A stretch of DNA of 64,000 nucleotides. Origin: Tatumella morbirosei (GTDB taxonomy: Bacteria; Pseudomonadota; Gammaproteobacteria; Enterobacterales; Enterobacteriaceae). A program made the translations under genes and the position numbers. Below, piece after piece: positions 17,713 to 29,398 of this stretch (position 1 is its first letter; each line of letters starts with the position of its first letter). The stretch lies in NCBI RefSeq assembly GCF_000757425.2, contig NZ_JPKR02000004.1:124001-188000 (forward strand). Reading direction: 5' to 3'. Under the pieces are notes generated by a model, which saw only the letters and a program-made list of their open reading frames with translations, did no database searches and was not told the origin of the DNA.

Positions 17713-20553
17713 ATGTTGCCGTTACCTTTGTTAATGAAAGAACACACCCAAAAAGTGGCAGAACTACTCGAACTGCCTGTGGCATCCCTGAGCGGGCCGG
17801 AATCTGCAGCCCTGGCTTTCAGCGATTTTATCGCCGAAAACCTGCAACAACATCCCGAATGGCGCACTAAATTACAGCAGCATCCCCCGCAGGCTAATGA
17901 GTGGCAACACTATGCCGTCTGGCTTAAACAGTGGCTGGAGGACGCGGACAGTGAAGCCGGGATGATGAAGGCGCTACGTCTTTTTCGGCGCTATATGATG
18001 GTGCGGATTGGCTGGATGCAATGTTTATCGCTCGCAGAGACCGAACAGAGCCTGCTACAGCTCAGTGAGCTGGCGGAGGTATTAATCATCGCCACAAGGG
18101 ACTGGTGTTATCACCAGTGCTGCCTTGACTGGGGAATGCCCTGTAATGCTGACGGGGTGGAACAGCCGCTCTATATCCTGGGAATGGGCAAGCTTGGCGG
18201 ACGTGAACTGAATTTTTCCTCAGATATTGATTTGATTTTTGCCTGGCCGGAGAACGGAGTTACCCGTGGCGGAAGACGTGAGCTGGACAACACTCAGTTT
18301 TTTACCCGTATGGGGCAACGACTGATCAAAATGCTGGACCAGCAAACTATTGATGGTTTTGTTTACCGGGTCGATATGCGGCTACGGCCGTTTGGTGACA
18401 GCGGGCCGCTGGTCATGAGCTACGCAGCACTAGAGGATTACTACCAGGAGCAGGGACGAGACTGGGAACGCTATGCAATGGTCAAGGCCCGTATCATGGG
18501 GCCCGCGGATAACCAGGGCTACCAGGAACTTCAGCAAATGTTACGGCCGTTTATCTACCGCCGTTATATCGATTTTAGCGTTATTCAGTCGTTGCGGACC
18601 ATGAAGAGCATGATAGCCCGCGAGGTCAGGCGCCGTGGGCTTTCCGATAACATAAAACTGGGGGCCGGCGGGATTCGCGAATGCGAGTTTATCGTACAGG
18701 TATTCCAGTTAATCCGTGGCGGACGTGAGCGTTCACTTCAACAGCGCTCCTGGCTGGCGGCGCTGGAAGCGATATCCGGACTGGGGTTATTACCTCCGTT
18801 GCAGGTCAGTCAGTTACGGGATGCCTGGCGCTGGTTGCGTCGCCTGGAAAACCTGTTGCAAAGTATCAATGATGAGCAGACGCAGACCCTGCCGTCAGGT
18901 GCTCTGGATCGTGAACGTCTGGCCTGGGCGATGGGTGAAAACGACTGGACGGGTCTGAGTAGCCGGCTGTCAGAGCACATGGAACGGGTGCGAACGATTT
19001 TTAATGATTTGATTGGCGAAGATGTGCCTGAAGCGGCAGAACAGTCGGAACTTAGTGATTACAGTGAACTGTGGCTCGGCGATTATCAGGCCGGGGAGTT
19101 AGCACCGCTGACTCCTGAGCTGAATGATCAACAGCGCCAGCGCCTGCTCAGAGTATTGCAGGATTTTCGCAACGATGTAGCCCGGCGGACTATCGGCCCC
19201 CGCGGTCGTCTGGCGTTAGATCAACTGATGCCACGGCTGCTTTCCGGACTGTGTGGCAATTCGCAGGCTGATGAGACACTGCACCGGTTAATCCCGTTGC
19301 TGACGGGAGTATTGACCCGGAGTACTTATCTGGAATTACTGACCGAATATCCTGCCGCGTTATCTCACCTGATACGTCTGTGTGCGGCTTCACCTATGGT
19401 GGCCGACCAACTGGCCCGTCATCCGTTGCTGCTTGACGAGTTACTTGACCCTGCAACGCTGTATCAGCCAACCGCCACCGATGCTTATCGTGATGAACTG
19501 CGTCAGTATCTGATGCGTATTCCGGTGGATGATGAAGAGCAACAACTGGAAGCATTGCGTCAGTTTAAACTGACACAACAGTTGCGAATTGCCGCTGCCG
19601 ATCTCGCCAGAACACTGCCGGTCATGAAAGTGAGTGATCACCTTACCTGGCTGGCTGAGGCCATTCTGGAAACCGTGGTACAGCAGGCCTGGAATATGAT
19701 GGTGGCGCGTTATGGCAGGCCTTCACATCTCGGTGATCAACAGCAACGCGGCTTTGCTGTCGTCGGGTACGGTAAACTGGGCGGGCTTGAGCTGGGCTAC
19801 AGTTCCGATCTGGATCTGGTTTTTTTGCATGACAGCCCGGACACTTCGTATACCGACGGAGAGCGCAGTATTGATAGTCGTCAGTTCTATCTGAGGCTGG
19901 CTCAGCGAGTGATGCATTTATTCAGCACCCGAACTGCGTCCGGTATTTTATACGAGGTCGATGCCAGGCTCCGTCCATCCGGAGCAGCCGGTATGCTGGT
20001 CAGCACCTGTGATGCTTTTCGTCAGTATCAACTGGAAGAAGCCTGGACCTGGGAACATCAGGCACTGGTGCGGGCCCGGGTGGTTTTTGGCGAGTCGTCG
20101 CTGGCAAACCGCTTTAACGATATCCGGCGCGAAGTATTGACCCGGGCGAGAGATCCACAGCAGCTGCAAAACGAAGTGCGTGAAATGCGTGAAAAAATGC
20201 GCCAGCACCTCGGCAATAAGCATAAGGGGCGCTGGGATATTAAAGCCGATAGCGGAGGGATTACCGATATTGAGTTTATTGCCCAGTATCTGGTTCTGCG
20301 TTATGCCGCCGGACAACCTGCGCTGACCCGCTGGCCGGACAACGTGCGGATTTTTGAAGCCATGGCCGGGGGAGGGATTATGCCGGAACCGGAAGCGTCG
20401 GAACTTACCACGACTTATGTCACCTTGCGGGATACCCTGCACCATCTGGCATTGCAGTCGTTACCCGGACATGTGGACCCGCAAATCTTTGAACAGCAGC
20501 GTCAGATTGTCAGTCAGAGCTGGCAGCACTGGCTGGAGCAACCTGCGGAGTAG
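17713..20553 (+). CDS. glnE: Glutamine synthetase adenylyltransferase/deadenylase
   Basis: From the ATG at 17713 the protein has 946 residues, the same as E. coli GlnE. AGGA lies seven bases upstream of this ATG, while the ATG at 17695 has no site. Two nucleotidyltransferase domains are visible. The N-terminal deadenylylation domain carries [20 protein letters not shown]. The C-terminal adenylylation domain carries [20 protein letters not shown]. The enzyme adjusts glutamine synthetase activity in response to PII proteins. Confidence 0.96.
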   Translation: MLPLPLLMKEHTQKVAELLELPVASLSGPESAALAFSDFIAENLQQHPEWRTKLQQHPPQANEWQHYAVWLKQWLEDADSEAGMMKALRLFRRYMMVRIGWMQCLSLAETEQSLLQLSELAEVLIIATRDWCYHQCCLDWGMPCNADGVEQPLYILGMGKLGGRELNFSSDIDLIFAWPENGVTRGGRRELDNTQFFTRMGQRLIKMLDQQTIDGFVYRVDMRLRPFGDSGPLVMSYAALEDYYQEQGRDWERYAMVKARIMGPADNQGYQELQQMLRPFIYRRYIDFSVIQSLRTMKSMIAREVRRRGLSDNIKLGAGGIRECEFIVQVFQLIRGGRERSLQQRSWLAALEAISGLGLLPPLQVSQLRDAWRWLRRLENLLQSINDEQTQTLPSGALDRERLAWAMGENDWTGLSSRLSEHMERVRTIFNDLIGEDVPEAAEQSELSDYSELWLGDYQAGELAPLTPELNDQQRQRLLRVLQDFRNDVARRTIGPRGRLALDQLMPRLLSGLCGNSQADETLHRLIPLLTGVLTRSTYLELLTEYPAALSHLIRLCAASPMVADQLARHPLLLDELLDPATLYQPTATDAYRDELRQYLMRIPVDDEEQQLEALRQFKLTQQLRIAAADLARTLPVMKVSDHLTWLAEAILETVVQQAWNMMVARYGRPSHLGDQQQRGFAVVGYGKLGGLELGYSSDLDLVFLHDSPDTSYTDGERSIDSRQFYLRLAQRVMHLFSTRTASGILYEVDARLRPSGAAGMLVSTCDAFRQYQLEEAWTWEHQALVRARVVFGESSLANRFNDIRREVLTRARDPQQLQNEVREMREKMRQHLGNKHKGRWDIKADSGGITDIEFIAQYLVLRYAAGQPALTRWPDNVRIFEAMAGGGIMPEPEASELTTTYVTLRDTLHHLALQSLPGHVDPQIFEQQRQIVSQSWQHWLEQPAE

Positions 20554-20735
20554 AACCCGGAATCTGTTTGAATAATGGCAACTTTTTACGCTTGTTGTTG
20601 CCTTAAGTGAGATTTATTCTGCCGGCTGTATTGCATGGCCGGCCAGATTGTTTGCAGATAACCACTCCTGTCGAGTGTTTATGTTATTATCGGCAAAATT
20701 TTTTAGTCTGGTTTACACGCTCTGGAGTCGCTGGA

Positions 20736-22166
20736 ATGAAAGTAACGCTGCCTGATTTTGGCCGTGCGGGTGTATTGGTAATTGGTGACGTTATGTTAGA
20801 TCGTTACTGGTATGGGCCGACACAACGAATATCTCCTGAAGCCCCTGTGCCTGTGGTTAAAGTCGAAACTATCGAAGAACGTCCCGGTGGGGCTGCCAAC
20901 GTGGCTATGAATATTGCCGCGCTGGGCACTGCGTCACGTCTGATCGGGTTGACCGGGGCCGATGAGGCCGCGCAAACCTTATCCCGTACCCTCGAAAATG
21001 TGAATGTTGGCTGCGATTTTGTCAAAGTCAGTACACATCCGACGATCACTAAATTACGAATTCTTTCAAGAAATCAGCAGCTTATTCGCCTTGATTTTGA
21101 AGAGGGATTCGACAATATCGATCCCGAACCCATTAATCAGCAGATGCGATCCACCGTCGGCAGTGTTGGCGCGGTAGTATTGTCTGATTATGCAAAAGGC
21201 GCACTGTCAGATGTACAGACACTGATTGGTATTGCACGTGATGCCGGGGTTCCGGTACTGATTGACCCGAAAGGCACCGATTTTGAGCGTTATCGCGGCG
21301 CCACACTGTTGACCCCTAATCTGTCTGAGTTTGAAGCCGTCGCCGGTAAATGCCGGGATGTTGACGATATTGTACAACGTGGCATGGCGCTGCTGAGCGA
21401 CTATGAGCTGTCGGCACTGCTGGTGACCCGCTCAGAAAATGGTATGACACTGCTTCAGCCGGGTAAAGAGCCGGTGCATTTACCGACCCTGGCTCAGGAA
21501 GTTTATGATGTGACAGGGGCGGGAGATACAGTGATCGGCGTGCTGGCTGCCGCACTGGCGGCGGGTTGTTCACTGGAAGATGCCTGCTTCCTGGCCAATG
21601 CGGGAGCGGGTGTAGTGGTGGGTAAACTGGGCACATCGACTGTCAGCCCGGTCGAACTGGAAAATGCGATTCATGCCCGGCCAGACAGTGGTTTTGGGGT
21701 GATGGACGAACAGCAACTGAAAGCGGCTGTCGAACAGGCCCGCGCCCGTGGTGAGAAGGTGGTGATGACTAACGGCGTGTTTGATATTTTGCATGCCGGA
21801 CATGTCTCTTACCTGGCAAATGCCCGTCAGTTGGGTGACCGGCTGATTGTTGCGGTCAACAGTGATGCTTCCACCCGCCGTCTGAAGGGGGACAGCCGTC
21901 CGGTCAACCCGTTGATCAACCGGATGATTGTACTGGGGGCTCTGGAAGCGGTGGACTGGGTGGTATCGTTTGAAGAGGATACGCCACAACGCCTGATCAG
22001 CGAAATTTTGCCGGATTTGCTGGTGAAAGGGGGAGATTATAAGCCTGAAGAGGTGGCCGGAGGCCAGGAAGTGGTGGCAAATGGCGGCGAGGTCCGGATT
22101 CTGAATTTCGAAGATGGAATTTCTACCACCAATATCATCAAAACCATCAGGAGCCGTTCATCCTGA
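20736..22166 (+). CDS. hldE: Bifunctional heptose-7-phosphate kinase/adenylyltransferase
   Basis: The 476-residue enzyme makes ADP-heptose for the lipopolysaccharide inner core. The N-terminal ribokinase-type domain has [10 protein letters not shown] and the DVTGAGDT catalytic motif near residue 260. The C-terminal cytidylyltransferase-like domain has [12 protein letters not shown] near 343. The ATG at 20736 (after TGGAG) is the family start; the open frame runs 43 codons further upstream. It follows glnE as in E. coli. Confidence 0.97.
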   Translation: MKVTLPDFGRAGVLVIGDVMLDRYWYGPTQRISPEAPVPVVKVETIEERPGGAANVAMNIAALGTASRLIGLTGADEAAQTLSRTLENVNVGCDFVKVSTHPTITKLRILSRNQQLIRLDFEEGFDNIDPEPINQQMRSTVGSVGAVVLSDYAKGALSDVQTLIGIARDAGVPVLIDPKGTDFERYRGATLLTPNLSEFEAVAGKCRDVDDIVQRGMALLSDYELSALLVTRSENGMTLLQPGKEPVHLPTLAQEVYDVTGAGDTVIGVLAAALAAGCSLEDACFLANAGAGVVVGKLGTSTVSPVELENAIHARPDSGFGVMDEQQLKAAVEQARARGEKVVMTNGVFDILHAGHVSYLANARQLGDRLIVAVNSDASTRRLKGDSRPVNPLINRMIVLGALEAVDWVVSFEEDTPQRLISEILPDLLVKGGDYKPEEVAGGQEVVANGGEVRILNFEDGISTTNIIKTIRSRSS

Positions 22167-22175
22167 TAAGGACAG

Positions 22176-22205
22176 GCACTGCGGAAGTTGAGACTCCCGC
22201 AGTGC
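22176..22205. terminator. Hairpin between convergent hldE and ubiK
   Basis: GCACTGCGG and CCGCAGTGC form a nine-base stem with a 12-base loop, ten bases after the hldE stop codon and 14 bases beyond the ubiK stop codon. No long T-run follows on either strand, so its strength is uncertain. The position fits a shared terminator. Confidence 0.5.
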
Positions 22206-22218
22206 AGTCAGTCATAGC

Positions 22219-22515
22219 TTACGCTTCGCTATCGGTGGGTGCTGGCGGCTTAGCGATTGGCGTGCTCGCCGGGGCGGCCGCGGCCTCCAGTGCGTTAAGG
22301 CGTTGTTCCAGTGCCGCCAGTTTTTCCCGGGTCCGCAGTAAGACCTGAGTCTGAACATCAAATTCTTCGCGATTGACCAAATCCATACGACCCAGTTGCG
22401 CCTGGAGTACCTGACGAATTTTTTTCTCGACATCATCGCCTAAGTTACGGATCCCCTGTGGCATAGCATCCTGTACCTGACGGGCGAGCTGTTCAATTTT
22501 TTTAGTATCAATCAT
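22219..22515 (-). CDS. ubiK: Ubiquinone biosynthesis accessory factor UbiK
   Basis: The 98-residue protein matches UbiK (YqiC): [14 protein letters not shown], a central [16 protein letters not shown] segment and a coiled coil ([10 protein letters not shown]), then an Ala/Pro-rich tail. UbiK works with UbiJ in the soluble ubiquinone-synthesis complex under aerobic conditions. It is convergent with hldE and divergent from ribB, as in E. coli. Confidence 0.93.
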   Translation of the reverse strand: MIDTKKIEQLARQVQDAMPQGIRNLGDDVEKKIRQVLQAQLGRMDLVNREEFDVQTQVLLRTREKLAALEQRLNALEAAAAPASTPIAKPPAPTDSEA

Positions 22516-22702
22516 GACCGGTTCCTGTAGTTGTCGCCCGAAAGCGAATGAGGCGCTGTCGGTGGCGCCCCCTGGATAACTTAAGTGTAATGCCTCTGTC
22601 GGAAACGGGAAACCTATTAATTAAACCGCAGGATCTGTTAATAACTTTTAGTCGCCAGGTGATTGCCGTTTTTAACATTTGGGGATATAGTGATTTTGCT
22701 TA

Positions 22703-22843
22703 TTCTCAGGGCGGGGCGAAATTCCCCACCGGCGGTAAATCAGTTTTCACTGAAAGCCCGCGAGCGCTTCAGCCCCTGGCTGAAGGTCAGCAGATCCGGT
22801 GTAATTCCGGGGCCGACGGTTAGAGTCCGGATGGGAGAGGGTA
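22703..22843 (+). promoter_or_regulatory. FMN riboswitch (RFN element) upstream of ribB
   Basis: The conserved RFN blocks are visible in order: TCAGGGCGGGG, CCCCACCGGCGGTAAAT, AGCCCGCGAGCG, GGTCAGCAGATCCGGT, and the closing GAGTCCGGATGGGAGAGGGTA. It lies about 110 bases upstream of ribB. FMN binding is expected to lower ribB expression. A small CGGT/ACCG hairpin with a following T-rich stretch (22866-22886) may belong to the expression platform, but its stem is only four pairs. Confidence 0.95.
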
Positions 22844-22952
22844 ACGATACATTAGTGAGCCTGACCGGTTCTTACCGTTATTTTTTGTCTTACTGACATT
22901 CCTCCTAAGCTGCCCTGGTTCTGGTAACATTTATCAAATAAGGGTTTTTACC

Positions 22953-23609
22953 ATGAATCAGACTCTTCTTTCTGAATTTGGCACGCCTGAACAGCGTGTA
23001 GAACGTGCTTTTGCGGCACTCCGCGAAAATCGCGGTGTGATGGTGCTTGATGACGAAAATCGCGAAAACGAAGCGGATATGATTTTCGCGGCAGAAACCA
23101 TGACTGTTGAACAGATGGCTCTGACCATTCGTCATGGCAGTGGTATCGTTTGCCTGTGCATGACCGAACAGCGTCGCCGCCAGCTCGATTTGCCCATGAT
23201 GGTTGATAACAACACCAGCCCTTACGGTACTGGTTTTACTGTGACCATTGAAGCTGCTCAGGGCGTAACCACGGGTGTGTCTGCTAAAGACCGTATCACG
23301 ACCGTGCGTGCCGCAGTAGCTGATGATGCCCAACCTTCTGATCTGAACCGTCCTGGCCATGTGTTCCCGTTACGTGCTCGCGAAGGTGGCGTCCTGACCC
23401 GTGGTGGACATACTGAAGCGACGATTGATCTGGTCCGTCTGGCCGGATTTAAAGCGATGGGTGTACTGTGCGAACTGACCAATGATGATGGTTCAATGGC
23501 CCGTGCACCGGAAGCCATTGTGTTTGCTAAACAGCACAACATGCCGGTAGTCACTATTGAGGATTTGATTGCCTGGCGTCAACAGCACGATAATCGCCAG
23601 GCCGTCTGA
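22953..23609 (+). CDS. ribB: 3,4-dihydroxy-2-butanone 4-phosphate synthase
   Basis: The 218-residue enzyme converts ribulose 5-phosphate to the four-carbon precursor of riboflavin plus formate. [15 protein letters not shown] near residue 30-45 carries the acidic metal site. The RxGHTEA-type motif ([11 protein letters not shown]) near 150 carries the substrate-binding residues. It is a monofunctional RibB with no GTP cyclohydrolase II part. It is controlled by the FMN riboswitch upstream and ended by a terminator. Confidence 0.97.
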   Translation: MNQTLLSEFGTPEQRVERAFAALRENRGVMVLDDENRENEADMIFAAETMTVEQMALTIRHGSGIVCLCMTEQRRRQLDLPMMVDNNTSPYGTGFTVTIEAAQGVTTGVSAKDRITTVRAAVADDAQPSDLNRPGHVFPLRAREGGVLTRGGHTEATIDLVRLAGFKAMGVLCELTNDDGSMARAPEAIVFAKQHNMPVVTIEDLIAWRQQHDNRQAV

Positions 23610-23638
23610 ATACCGGGCGCTCTGTACTCAGTTTTCTG

Positions 23639-23667
23639 AAAGCTGGCAAATTCTGCCAGCTTTTTTT
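23639..23667 (+). terminator. Intrinsic terminator after ribB
   Basis: AGCTGGCA and TGCCAGCT form an eight-base stem with a five-base loop, followed by a run of T. It lies 30 bases after the ribB stop codon. Confidence 0.92.
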
Positions 23668-23807
23668 ATGCCTGCCAGCCTGTCACCTCACCTGCTTTCT
23701 GCGTGTCATTCAAAATCTCTGAATATGATCATCATTATCCACCGGGTGTGTTCCCTGTAAAAAAGAGTATTTTGTCATACATGAGCAATTTGAGTTTGCG
23801 GAGAAAT

Positions 23808-24596
23808 ATGATGACGGGTTCACGTATGCCGGTTCTGTTTTTAGGGCACGGCAGCCCAATGAATGTGCTGGAAGATAATCGTTATACACAATGCTGGCAG
23901 GCGCTGGGGCAACAGTTACCCCGGCCAAAAGCCATTCTGGCGATTTCTGCCCACTGGTATACCCGTGGCACAGCAGTGACGGCGATGGAAACCCCCCGGA
24001 CTATCCATGACTTTGGGGGATTCCCGCAGGCGTTATTTGACACAATGTATAATGCGCCGGGATCTCCGGAACTGGCGGAGCAGGTCGCGGGATTGTTGTC
24101 GCCGGTACCCGTGATTATGGACCACGACTGGGGCCTGGACCATGGTTTCTGGGGCGTGTTAATCAAAATGTATCCGGACGCGTCGATTCCGGTCGTTCAG
24201 CTAAGTATTGATGGTACTCAACCGGCTGAATACCATTATGAGCTGGGACAGAAACTGGCGGCATTGCGCTCACAGGGTGTGATGATTGTGGCCAGTGGCA
24301 ATGTGGTACATAACCTGCGCAAAGCTCGCTGGGGAGGCGGCGATGAAGCTTACCCCTGGGCCGAATCTTTTAATGATTATGTGCGGGAAAATCTACAGTG
24401 GCAGGGCAATCCGGCGCAACATCCGTTAGTGAATTTTATGCAGCATGACGGTGCCGCCTTATCGAATCCTTCGGTTGAGCACTACCTGCCCCTGCTGTAT
24501 GTGCTGGGCGCAGCGACACCGGAAGATAAAATTTCAGTACCGGTTGACGGCATTGAAATGGGGTCGTTAAGTATGTTGTCAGTGCTGGTGGAATAA
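23808..24596 (+). CDS. ygiD: 4,5-DOPA-extradiol-dioxygenase family protein YgiD
   Basis: The roughly 262-residue protein matches YgiD, a zinc-dependent LigB-family dioxygenase active on L-DOPA in E. coli. LFLGHGSPMN near the start, AISAHW near 45, GLDHGFWG near 110 and ASGNVVHNLR near 165 give the metal-binding His residues. A GGAG at 23800-23803 supports the ATG pair at 23808/23811, although the frame is open from 23703. Its physiological substrate is unknown. It is convergent with ygiC across a long hairpin. Confidence 0.92.
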   Translation: MMTGSRMPVLFLGHGSPMNVLEDNRYTQCWQALGQQLPRPKAILAISAHWYTRGTAVTAMETPRTIHDFGGFPQALFDTMYNAPGSPELAEQVAGLLSPVPVIMDHDWGLDHGFWGVLIKMYPDASIPVVQLSIDGTQPAEYHYELGQKLAALRSQGVMIVASGNVVHNLRKARWGGGDEAYPWAESFNDYVRENLQWQGNPAQHPLVNFMQHDGAALSNPSVEHYLPLLYVLGAATPEDKISVPVDGIEMGSLSMLSVLVE

Positions 24597-24605
24597 CCGC
24601 CCGCA

Positions 24606-24637
24606 TTACAGGGGACAAAAAGCGTTGTCCCCTGTAA
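24606..24637. terminator. Bidirectional terminator hairpin between ygiD and ygiC
   Basis: TTACAGGGGACAA pairs perfectly with TTGTCCCCTGTAA (13 base pairs) around a six-base loop, in the 47-base gap between convergent stop codons. Confidence 0.85.
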
Positions 24638-24643
24638 AGAGGC

Positions 24644-25804
24644 TTAGCTGGTAAAGAAATGTGGATAAAAGCGTGACAGATCCTGAGTAATCAGCTGCTT
24701 ATCTTCACGCAGGCCAATACCTGCGGGCTCATCATCAATCAGCCAGCTTCCGATGACAGTGTGGTTATCACCAAACACCGGTAACGGATGATATTGCTGG
24801 ATGATCGATCCTTCTTCACCATAGGGGCCATCGGCACCGGCAATTTCGCGCCCTTGTTCGATGATCCTGATATTGGCACCTTCGCGGGAAAACAGAGGTT
24901 TCACCACATATTTTTCCGGAAGCGGCGGATTATCTTCACAGAACCATGCGGGCAGCAGATTAGGGTGCCCCGGAAACATCTCCCAAAGTAGCGGCAGAAT
25001 AGCTTTGTTCGAGATAATACTTTTCCAGGCCGGTTCCAGCCAGCGCACCCCGGCATCAGCCAGTTTCATGGAAAAAGATTCACGGAACATAAACTCCCAG
25101 GGATAGAGTTTGAACAGATTACTGATCACCTGATCCTGCATATCGGTGAACTGACCTTTTTCGCCAAGCCCGATATCGTCGATATACAAAAATTCATTCG
25201 GGAGTCCTGCTTCTGTTGCACAATCCTGTAAATACTGGATGGTTGCGCGATCTTCACTGGTATCCCGGCAGCAGCTCAGATGCAGGTAATTGATACCGGA
25301 TTGCTGATGCAGCTGCGCAAACCGTTCGATGAGCTTTTCCTGCAAACTGTTAAACTGATCACTGCCCGCGGGCAACACCCCTGCCGCAGACTGATCTTCC
25401 AGCCAGATCCACTGGAAAAATGCCGCTTCATACAATGAAGTCGGGGTATCGGCATTATTTTCCAGCAGTTTAGCATCGCCGCTGCCACTCCAGGCCAGAT
25501 CGAGTCGGGAATAGAGCGATGGCTGGCGGCTATGCCATGATTCGGTCACGAATTCCCGTACATGCTTAGGAATGCGGAATTTATCCAGCAGTTGATCACT
25601 GCCGACCACTCTCTCAACCGCCTGCAGACACATCTGATGCAGTTCTGCCGTGACATTTTCCAGATATTCAATCTGGGACAGGCTAAACTGATAACAGGCT
25701 TCTTCACTCCAGTAGGGTTCGCCATACATGGTGTGAAAATTAAAACCATACTCTTCGGCTTTACGGCGCCAGTCCGGCCGTTCTGCAATGCTGACTCGTT
25801 GCAT
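24644..25804 (-). CDS. ygiC: ATP-grasp glutathionylspermidine-synthase-like protein YgiC
   Basis: The 386-residue protein matches E. coli YgiC, a relative of the C-terminal synthetase domain of glutathionylspermidine synthase. The ATP-grasp fold is indicated by [16 protein letters not shown] near residue 115, [17 protein letters not shown], and [12 protein letters not shown] near 305. YgiC itself is not known to make glutathionylspermidine, and its substrate is undefined. It lies eight bases after ygiB and downstream of tolC, as in E. coli, so an envelope-related role is likely. Confidence 0.92.
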   Translation of the reverse strand: MQRVSIAERPDWRRKAEEYGFNFHTMYGEPYWSEEACYQFSLSQIEYLENVTAELHQMCLQAVERVVGSDQLLDKFRIPKHVREFVTESWHSRQPSLYSRLDLAWSGSGDAKLLENNADTPTSLYEAAFFQWIWLEDQSAAGVLPAGSDQFNSLQEKLIERFAQLHQQSGINYLHLSCCRDTSEDRATIQYLQDCATEAGLPNEFLYIDDIGLGEKGQFTDMQDQVISNLFKLYPWEFMFRESFSMKLADAGVRWLEPAWKSIISNKAILPLLWEMFPGHPNLLPAWFCEDNPPLPEKYVVKPLFSREGANIRIIEQGREIAGADGPYGEEGSIIQQYHPLPVFGDNHTVIGSWLIDDEPAGIGLREDKQLITQDLSRFYPHFFTS

Positions 25805-25812
25805 AATCTGGA

Positions 25813-26472
25813 TTAGCCCCCGAATGAACGGGAAGTACTGCGACCTGCCGGAGCGGCACTCTGCCGTTGCATGGTATTCTGTCGCGCCACAGACTCACCA
25901 AATCCGCCACGGGTAATGGTTGTCGTGGTTGCGGGTTTGGGTGCCATAGCGCTTTTCGGCACGGTGGCAGTACGGCCGGCCGCTGCCGGACCATAGGATT
26001 TGCCGGCAGCATCGACAAACTGGCCATTCGCCGGACTCGCCGGATTACGCGGGGTAAACAGTGGCTGCGCCATGCCTCCCCCCATCATTCTGCCCATCAT
26101 GTAACCTGCCATCAGTGGCATCCAGAAACTGCCACTTTGCTGTGGTTCGGCGGCGGTAGATGCCTGAGCCGGCGCCTGCTGGCACTGGTTTTCACCGAAG
26201 TCGGCCACACAGTCTTCACGGCTGGCATATTTAGGTGCCGTCCGGGCGGCTTCTTTGACCGCATTGTTATAGGCCACGCTGCATTGAGCCTCCTGGCCCG
26301 GGTTGGCCGAACTGCATTGATCGGCGTTCATGTACATTGTGACTTTTTCATCTTTTTGTTCGCAGCCACTGAGCAGTACAACTGCCGAAATGGCAACTGC
26401 AACCGGCGTCAGATGGCGCGCCTGCCAGCTTTTACGAAAAGCAGCATGCCGGATATTTTTTGTCCGTTTCAT
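25813..26472 (-). CDS. ygiB: DUF1190 lipoprotein-like protein YgiB
   Basis: The 219-residue protein has a basic start, a hydrophobic segment and a lipobox-like VVLLSGC with Cys near residue 37, then [13 protein letters not shown]. The tail is rich in Ala, Pro, Ser and Arg, and the central part has a Met/Gly-rich [10 protein letters not shown] segment. It matches E. coli YgiB, of unknown function. It is transcribed with ygiC, eight bases downstream, and follows tolC on the same strand. Confidence 0.9.
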   Translation of the reverse strand: MKRTKNIRHAAFRKSWQARHLTPVAVAISAVVLLSGCEQKDEKVTMYMNADQCSSANPGQEAQCSVAYNNAVKEAARTAPKYASREDCVADFGENQCQQAPAQASTAAEPQQSGSFWMPLMAGYMMGRMMGGGMAQPLFTPRNPASPANGQFVDAAGKSYGPAAAGRTATVPKSAMAPKPATTTTITRGGFGESVARQNTMQRQSAAPAGRSTSRSFGG

Positions 26473-26579
26473 TTTATTTTTCCATAGCCCAAAGGTCAGG
26501 AATAAGGATAGGGGAAGGCCGGTTAAAAATGAAGCGGCAGGGCCGGTGAGACGGGGATCTTTACGTTGCTATACATAGA

Positions 26580-26608
26580 TTTGCCGGGGAGCTGGGTTCC
26601 CCGGCAAA
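26580..26608 (-). terminator. Strong hairpin after tolC
   Basis: TTTGCCGGGGA and TCCCCGGCAAA form a perfect 11-base stem with a seven-base loop just beyond the tolC stop codon. No T-run follows on the minus strand, so it may be a partial terminator or an RNA-stability hairpin ahead of ygiB. Confidence 0.6.
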
Positions 26609-26615
26609 TTCAGAA

Positions 26616-28088
26616 CTATTGGCGGAAAGGATTTCCGCTGTGGCGGGTAGACCGGGTTTGGCGTGCTGCCGCAGGGGTGGCTTTTGCCGGGGTATCAGTC
26701 CCATCGGCATAAGCTTCCTGTTGCGGGTTTTCCGGGGCAACCACATCCGGTGATGTCGGTACTGGTTTACCTAACTGTGAATTTAATACCGCCAGATCCT
26801 GTTCATTCAGGGTACCCAGCGCATATTTAATATTCAGCTGATTAATCATATAGCTGTAGCGCGCATCGGAAAGTTGCTGCTTGGCATTATACAAGGTGGT
26901 GGTGGCATCCAGTACATCAACAATCGTACGGGTACCTACCTGATAACCGGCTTCCATCGCATCCAGTGAGCTTTGCGCAGAAACCACCGCCTGTTTATAA
27001 GCGTTAATACTGCTTATAGAAGCATTAACGTTGTTAAACGAAGAACGTACGGTCTGAATCGCTGAACGATGTGCGGCTTCCAGTTTTTCGCTGGCTCCGG
27101 CAAAATTATACTCAGCCTGTTTGACCTGCGAGGTGACTGCGCCGCCGCTATACAGCGGTATGGACAGGCTCAGGCCAATCTGATTGTTGCCGGTAATATT
27201 GTTATCCGTAGAGCTGGTAGTATTGGCATACTTACCACCATATCGGGTATTGGACAGGCCGGTCGAAGCGGTCAGACCCAGCGTTGGCATGTGTCCGGCT
27301 TCCGCAGATTTAATCTCCTCACGGGCTAAATCCTGGGTCAGACGGGCAGATAACAAGGTCAGGTTGTGATTATCCGCTTGTTTAAGCAGCGCATTAATGG
27401 TTTCAGGACGCTGAGTTCTGAATACACCCACATTCAGTGAGGCCAGTGCGTTATAATCATTTCCTGTCACCTGACGCAATGCTTCCATCATATTGTCGAG
27501 ATTATTACGGGCGGTGACTTCATTGGCCAGAACCGCATCATATTGTGCGCGGGCGTTTTGCACATCCGTAATCGCCACCAGGCCAACATTAAACCGTTGG
27601 GTCGTCTGGTCGAGTTCACGGTAAATAGATTGCTTTTGTGCTTCAGTATATGAAAGTGTATCAATGGCATTCAGCACATTAAAATAGGCTGTTGCTGTGT
27701 TCAGTATCAGATCCTGTTGGGCAACCTGATAGGTCACATCCTGAATTCCTGCTGTTTTTTCCTGAAGTGTTAACGCGCGCCATTTCGACATATCAAAAAT
27801 AGTCTGGGTTAACTGCAGTGATGCACTGACTGCATTTGAGTGCAGACCGCTGCCATCACGGTACCCGCTCTTGAAAGCGTAATCGCCGCCCAAACCTAAC
27901 TGAGGTAATAACGGGCTGCGTGATTCATTGATTTTCTCAAACGCGGCATCACGATCGGCAGCAGCACTGCGCAGGTCCGGGTTAGTTGCCCTGGCCTGTT
28001 GGTAAACCTGAAGTAAATCTTCGGCCTGGCTAAGCTGAGAAAAGCCGGCAAGACTCAGGCTAATAAGAACGGGGAGCAATTTTTTCAT
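26616..28088 (-). CDS. tolC: Outer-membrane efflux channel TolC
   Basis: The 490-residue precursor has a signal peptide ending near AGFSQLSQA (about residue 22). Two repeats of long helices with strand hairpins follow, of the outer-membrane-factor family (LLQVYQQARATNPDL; GYQVGTRTIVDVLDATTTLYNAKQQLSDARY in the second repeat). TolC trimers form the exit duct for AcrAB-type pumps and type I secretion. The ATG at 28088 is preferred, as AAGGA is six bases upstream. The Pro/Ala-rich C-terminal tail is typical. Confidence 0.97.
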   Translation of the reverse strand: MKKLLPVLISLSLAGFSQLSQAEDLLQVYQQARATNPDLRSAAADRDAAFEKINESRSPLLPQLGLGGDYAFKSGYRDGSGLHSNAVSASLQLTQTIFDMSKWRALTLQEKTAGIQDVTYQVAQQDLILNTATAYFNVLNAIDTLSYTEAQKQSIYRELDQTTQRFNVGLVAITDVQNARAQYDAVLANEVTARNNLDNMMEALRQVTGNDYNALASLNVGVFRTQRPETINALLKQADNHNLTLLSARLTQDLAREEIKSAEAGHMPTLGLTASTGLSNTRYGGKYANTTSSTDNNITGNNQIGLSLSIPLYSGGAVTSQVKQAEYNFAGASEKLEAAHRSAIQTVRSSFNNVNASISSINAYKQAVVSAQSSLDAMEAGYQVGTRTIVDVLDATTTLYNAKQQLSDARYSYMINQLNIKYALGTLNEQDLAVLNSQLGKPVPTSPDVVAPENPQQEAYADGTDTPAKATPAAARQTRSTRHSGNPFRQ

Positions 28089-28309
28089 TTGCATTCCTTG
28101 TATTGCAGCGAAATTGCATAAATGGTGCTGTCGGGAGCCAAAAAATAATCAGCGATTCTAGCAGAGTAAGATGGCATCTTAAGTTGGCTGAACGTGCCTT
28201 CTGCTCCGGATCATGCGAAATAAAGGACTGAATCCCCCGCAATGGGGTGTAACAATTACAGTATATAACTTTACATCAGCTTGTCAGTAAAGGTTCTCAG
28301 GAGTCAACG

Positions 28310-28945
28310 ATGCAAAAATTATCACCTTCTCCGGTTATTTTCGGCCGTAGTGATGTCGAAATTATTACCAGAGACCCGGTTTATAACGGTTTCTTCTCTT
28401 TAGTGAAATACCGCTTTCGTCATCGACTGTATGGCGGGGGAATGAGTGGGGTAGTGACGCGAGAAGTCCTGGAACGTGGTAATGCTGTCGTATTAATGCT
28501 GTATGATGTATACCGCGATCAACTGGTTCTGACAGAACAAATCCGTATTCCTGCCTATGACAATTCAGCAACCCCCTGGTTACTGGAGATGGTGGCGGGT
28601 ATGAAAGAACCCGGGGAGTCCGATGAAGATGTTGCCCGTCGCGAAGCACAGGAAGAAGCCGGATTGACCGTTGGCCGGATTAAACCTGTGCTAAATTATC
28701 TTTCAAGCCCCGGAGGAACCAGTGAACGAATTTCGATAATGGTCGGAGAAGTGGATGCCAGCCAGGCAACGGGATATCACGGGCTGGAGGAAGAGAATGA
28801 GGATATTCTGGTGCGGGTGGTGAGCCGGGGACAGGCTTATCAATGGGTAGAAGAGGGGATTATAGATAACGCAGCCTCAGTTATTGCTTTGCAATGGCTG
28901 GAACTGCACTACAAAAGACTGAAACAAGAGTGGACAACCACATGA
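28310..28945 (+). CDS. nudF: ADP-ribose diphosphatase
   Basis: The 211-residue Nudix hydrolase cleaves ADP-ribose to AMP and ribose 5-phosphate. The Nudix box [20 protein letters not shown] lies near residues 96-115. The length and LLEMVAGM lead-in match E. coli NudF (209 residues). It is divergent from tolC and overlaps yqiB by four bases (ATGA), so it starts the nudF-yqiB-cpdA-yqiA-parE cluster. Confidence 0.95.
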   Translation: MQKLSPSPVIFGRSDVEIITRDPVYNGFFSLVKYRFRHRLYGGGMSGVVTREVLERGNAVVLMLYDVYRDQLVLTEQIRIPAYDNSATPWLLEMVAGMKEPGESDEDVARREAQEEAGLTVGRIKPVLNYLSSPGGTSERISIMVGEVDASQATGYHGLEEENEDILVRVVSRGQAYQWVEEGIIDNAASVIALQWLELHYKRLKQEWTTT

Positions 28946-29367
28946 GACAACGTTACACCCCGGATTTTCCTGAGATGATGCGCCTTAACGAGACAAATTA
29001 CGCTCAGTTGCGTCGTCTGTTACCGCGTGATGAACAGGAAGGTGCCACAGTTACCTATCAGATTAATGGTGCCAGATACCGTCTGGCCATTGAAGAATCA
29101 ACGCGTTACACAACCAGAGTCAATATCAGCCAGATAGCCCCGGCGGTAAGTTACTGGAGTCTGCCGGCGATGTCTGTCAGACTTTATCATGATGCTATGG
29201 TTGCGGAAGTGTGTTCGACTCAACAGATCTACCGTTTTAAAGCACGTTATGATTACCCGAATAAAAAATTGCATCAGCGTGATGAAAAACATCAGATAAA
29301 CCAGTTTCTTGCCGAATGGCTACGTTATTGCCTGATTTACGGCGCAATGGCTGAGGCCGTATATTAA
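28942..29367 (+). CDS. yqiB: DUF1249 protein YqiB
   Basis: The roughly 141-residue protein matches Yqi[20 protein letters not shown], then [12 protein letters not shown]-like and [19 protein letters not shown] segments. The function is unknown. The ATG at 28942 overlaps the nudF stop codon. The open frame further upstream lies inside nudF and is not supported. Confidence 0.92.
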   Translation: MRQRYTPDFPEMMRLNETNYAQLRRLLPRDEQEGATVTYQINGARYRLAIEESTRYTTRVNISQIAPAVSYWSLPAMSVRLYHDAMVAEVCSTQQIYRFKARYDYPNKKLHQRDEKHQINQFLAEWLRYCLIYGAMAEAVY

Positions 29368-29398
29368 AGAATAATGGTGTACTCACTAAGGATTTGCC

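Noticed and set aside
19948-20445. 165-codon minus-strand frame inside glnE.
   Set aside because: It is antisense to the conserved adenylylation domain, with no recognisable domain or start signal.
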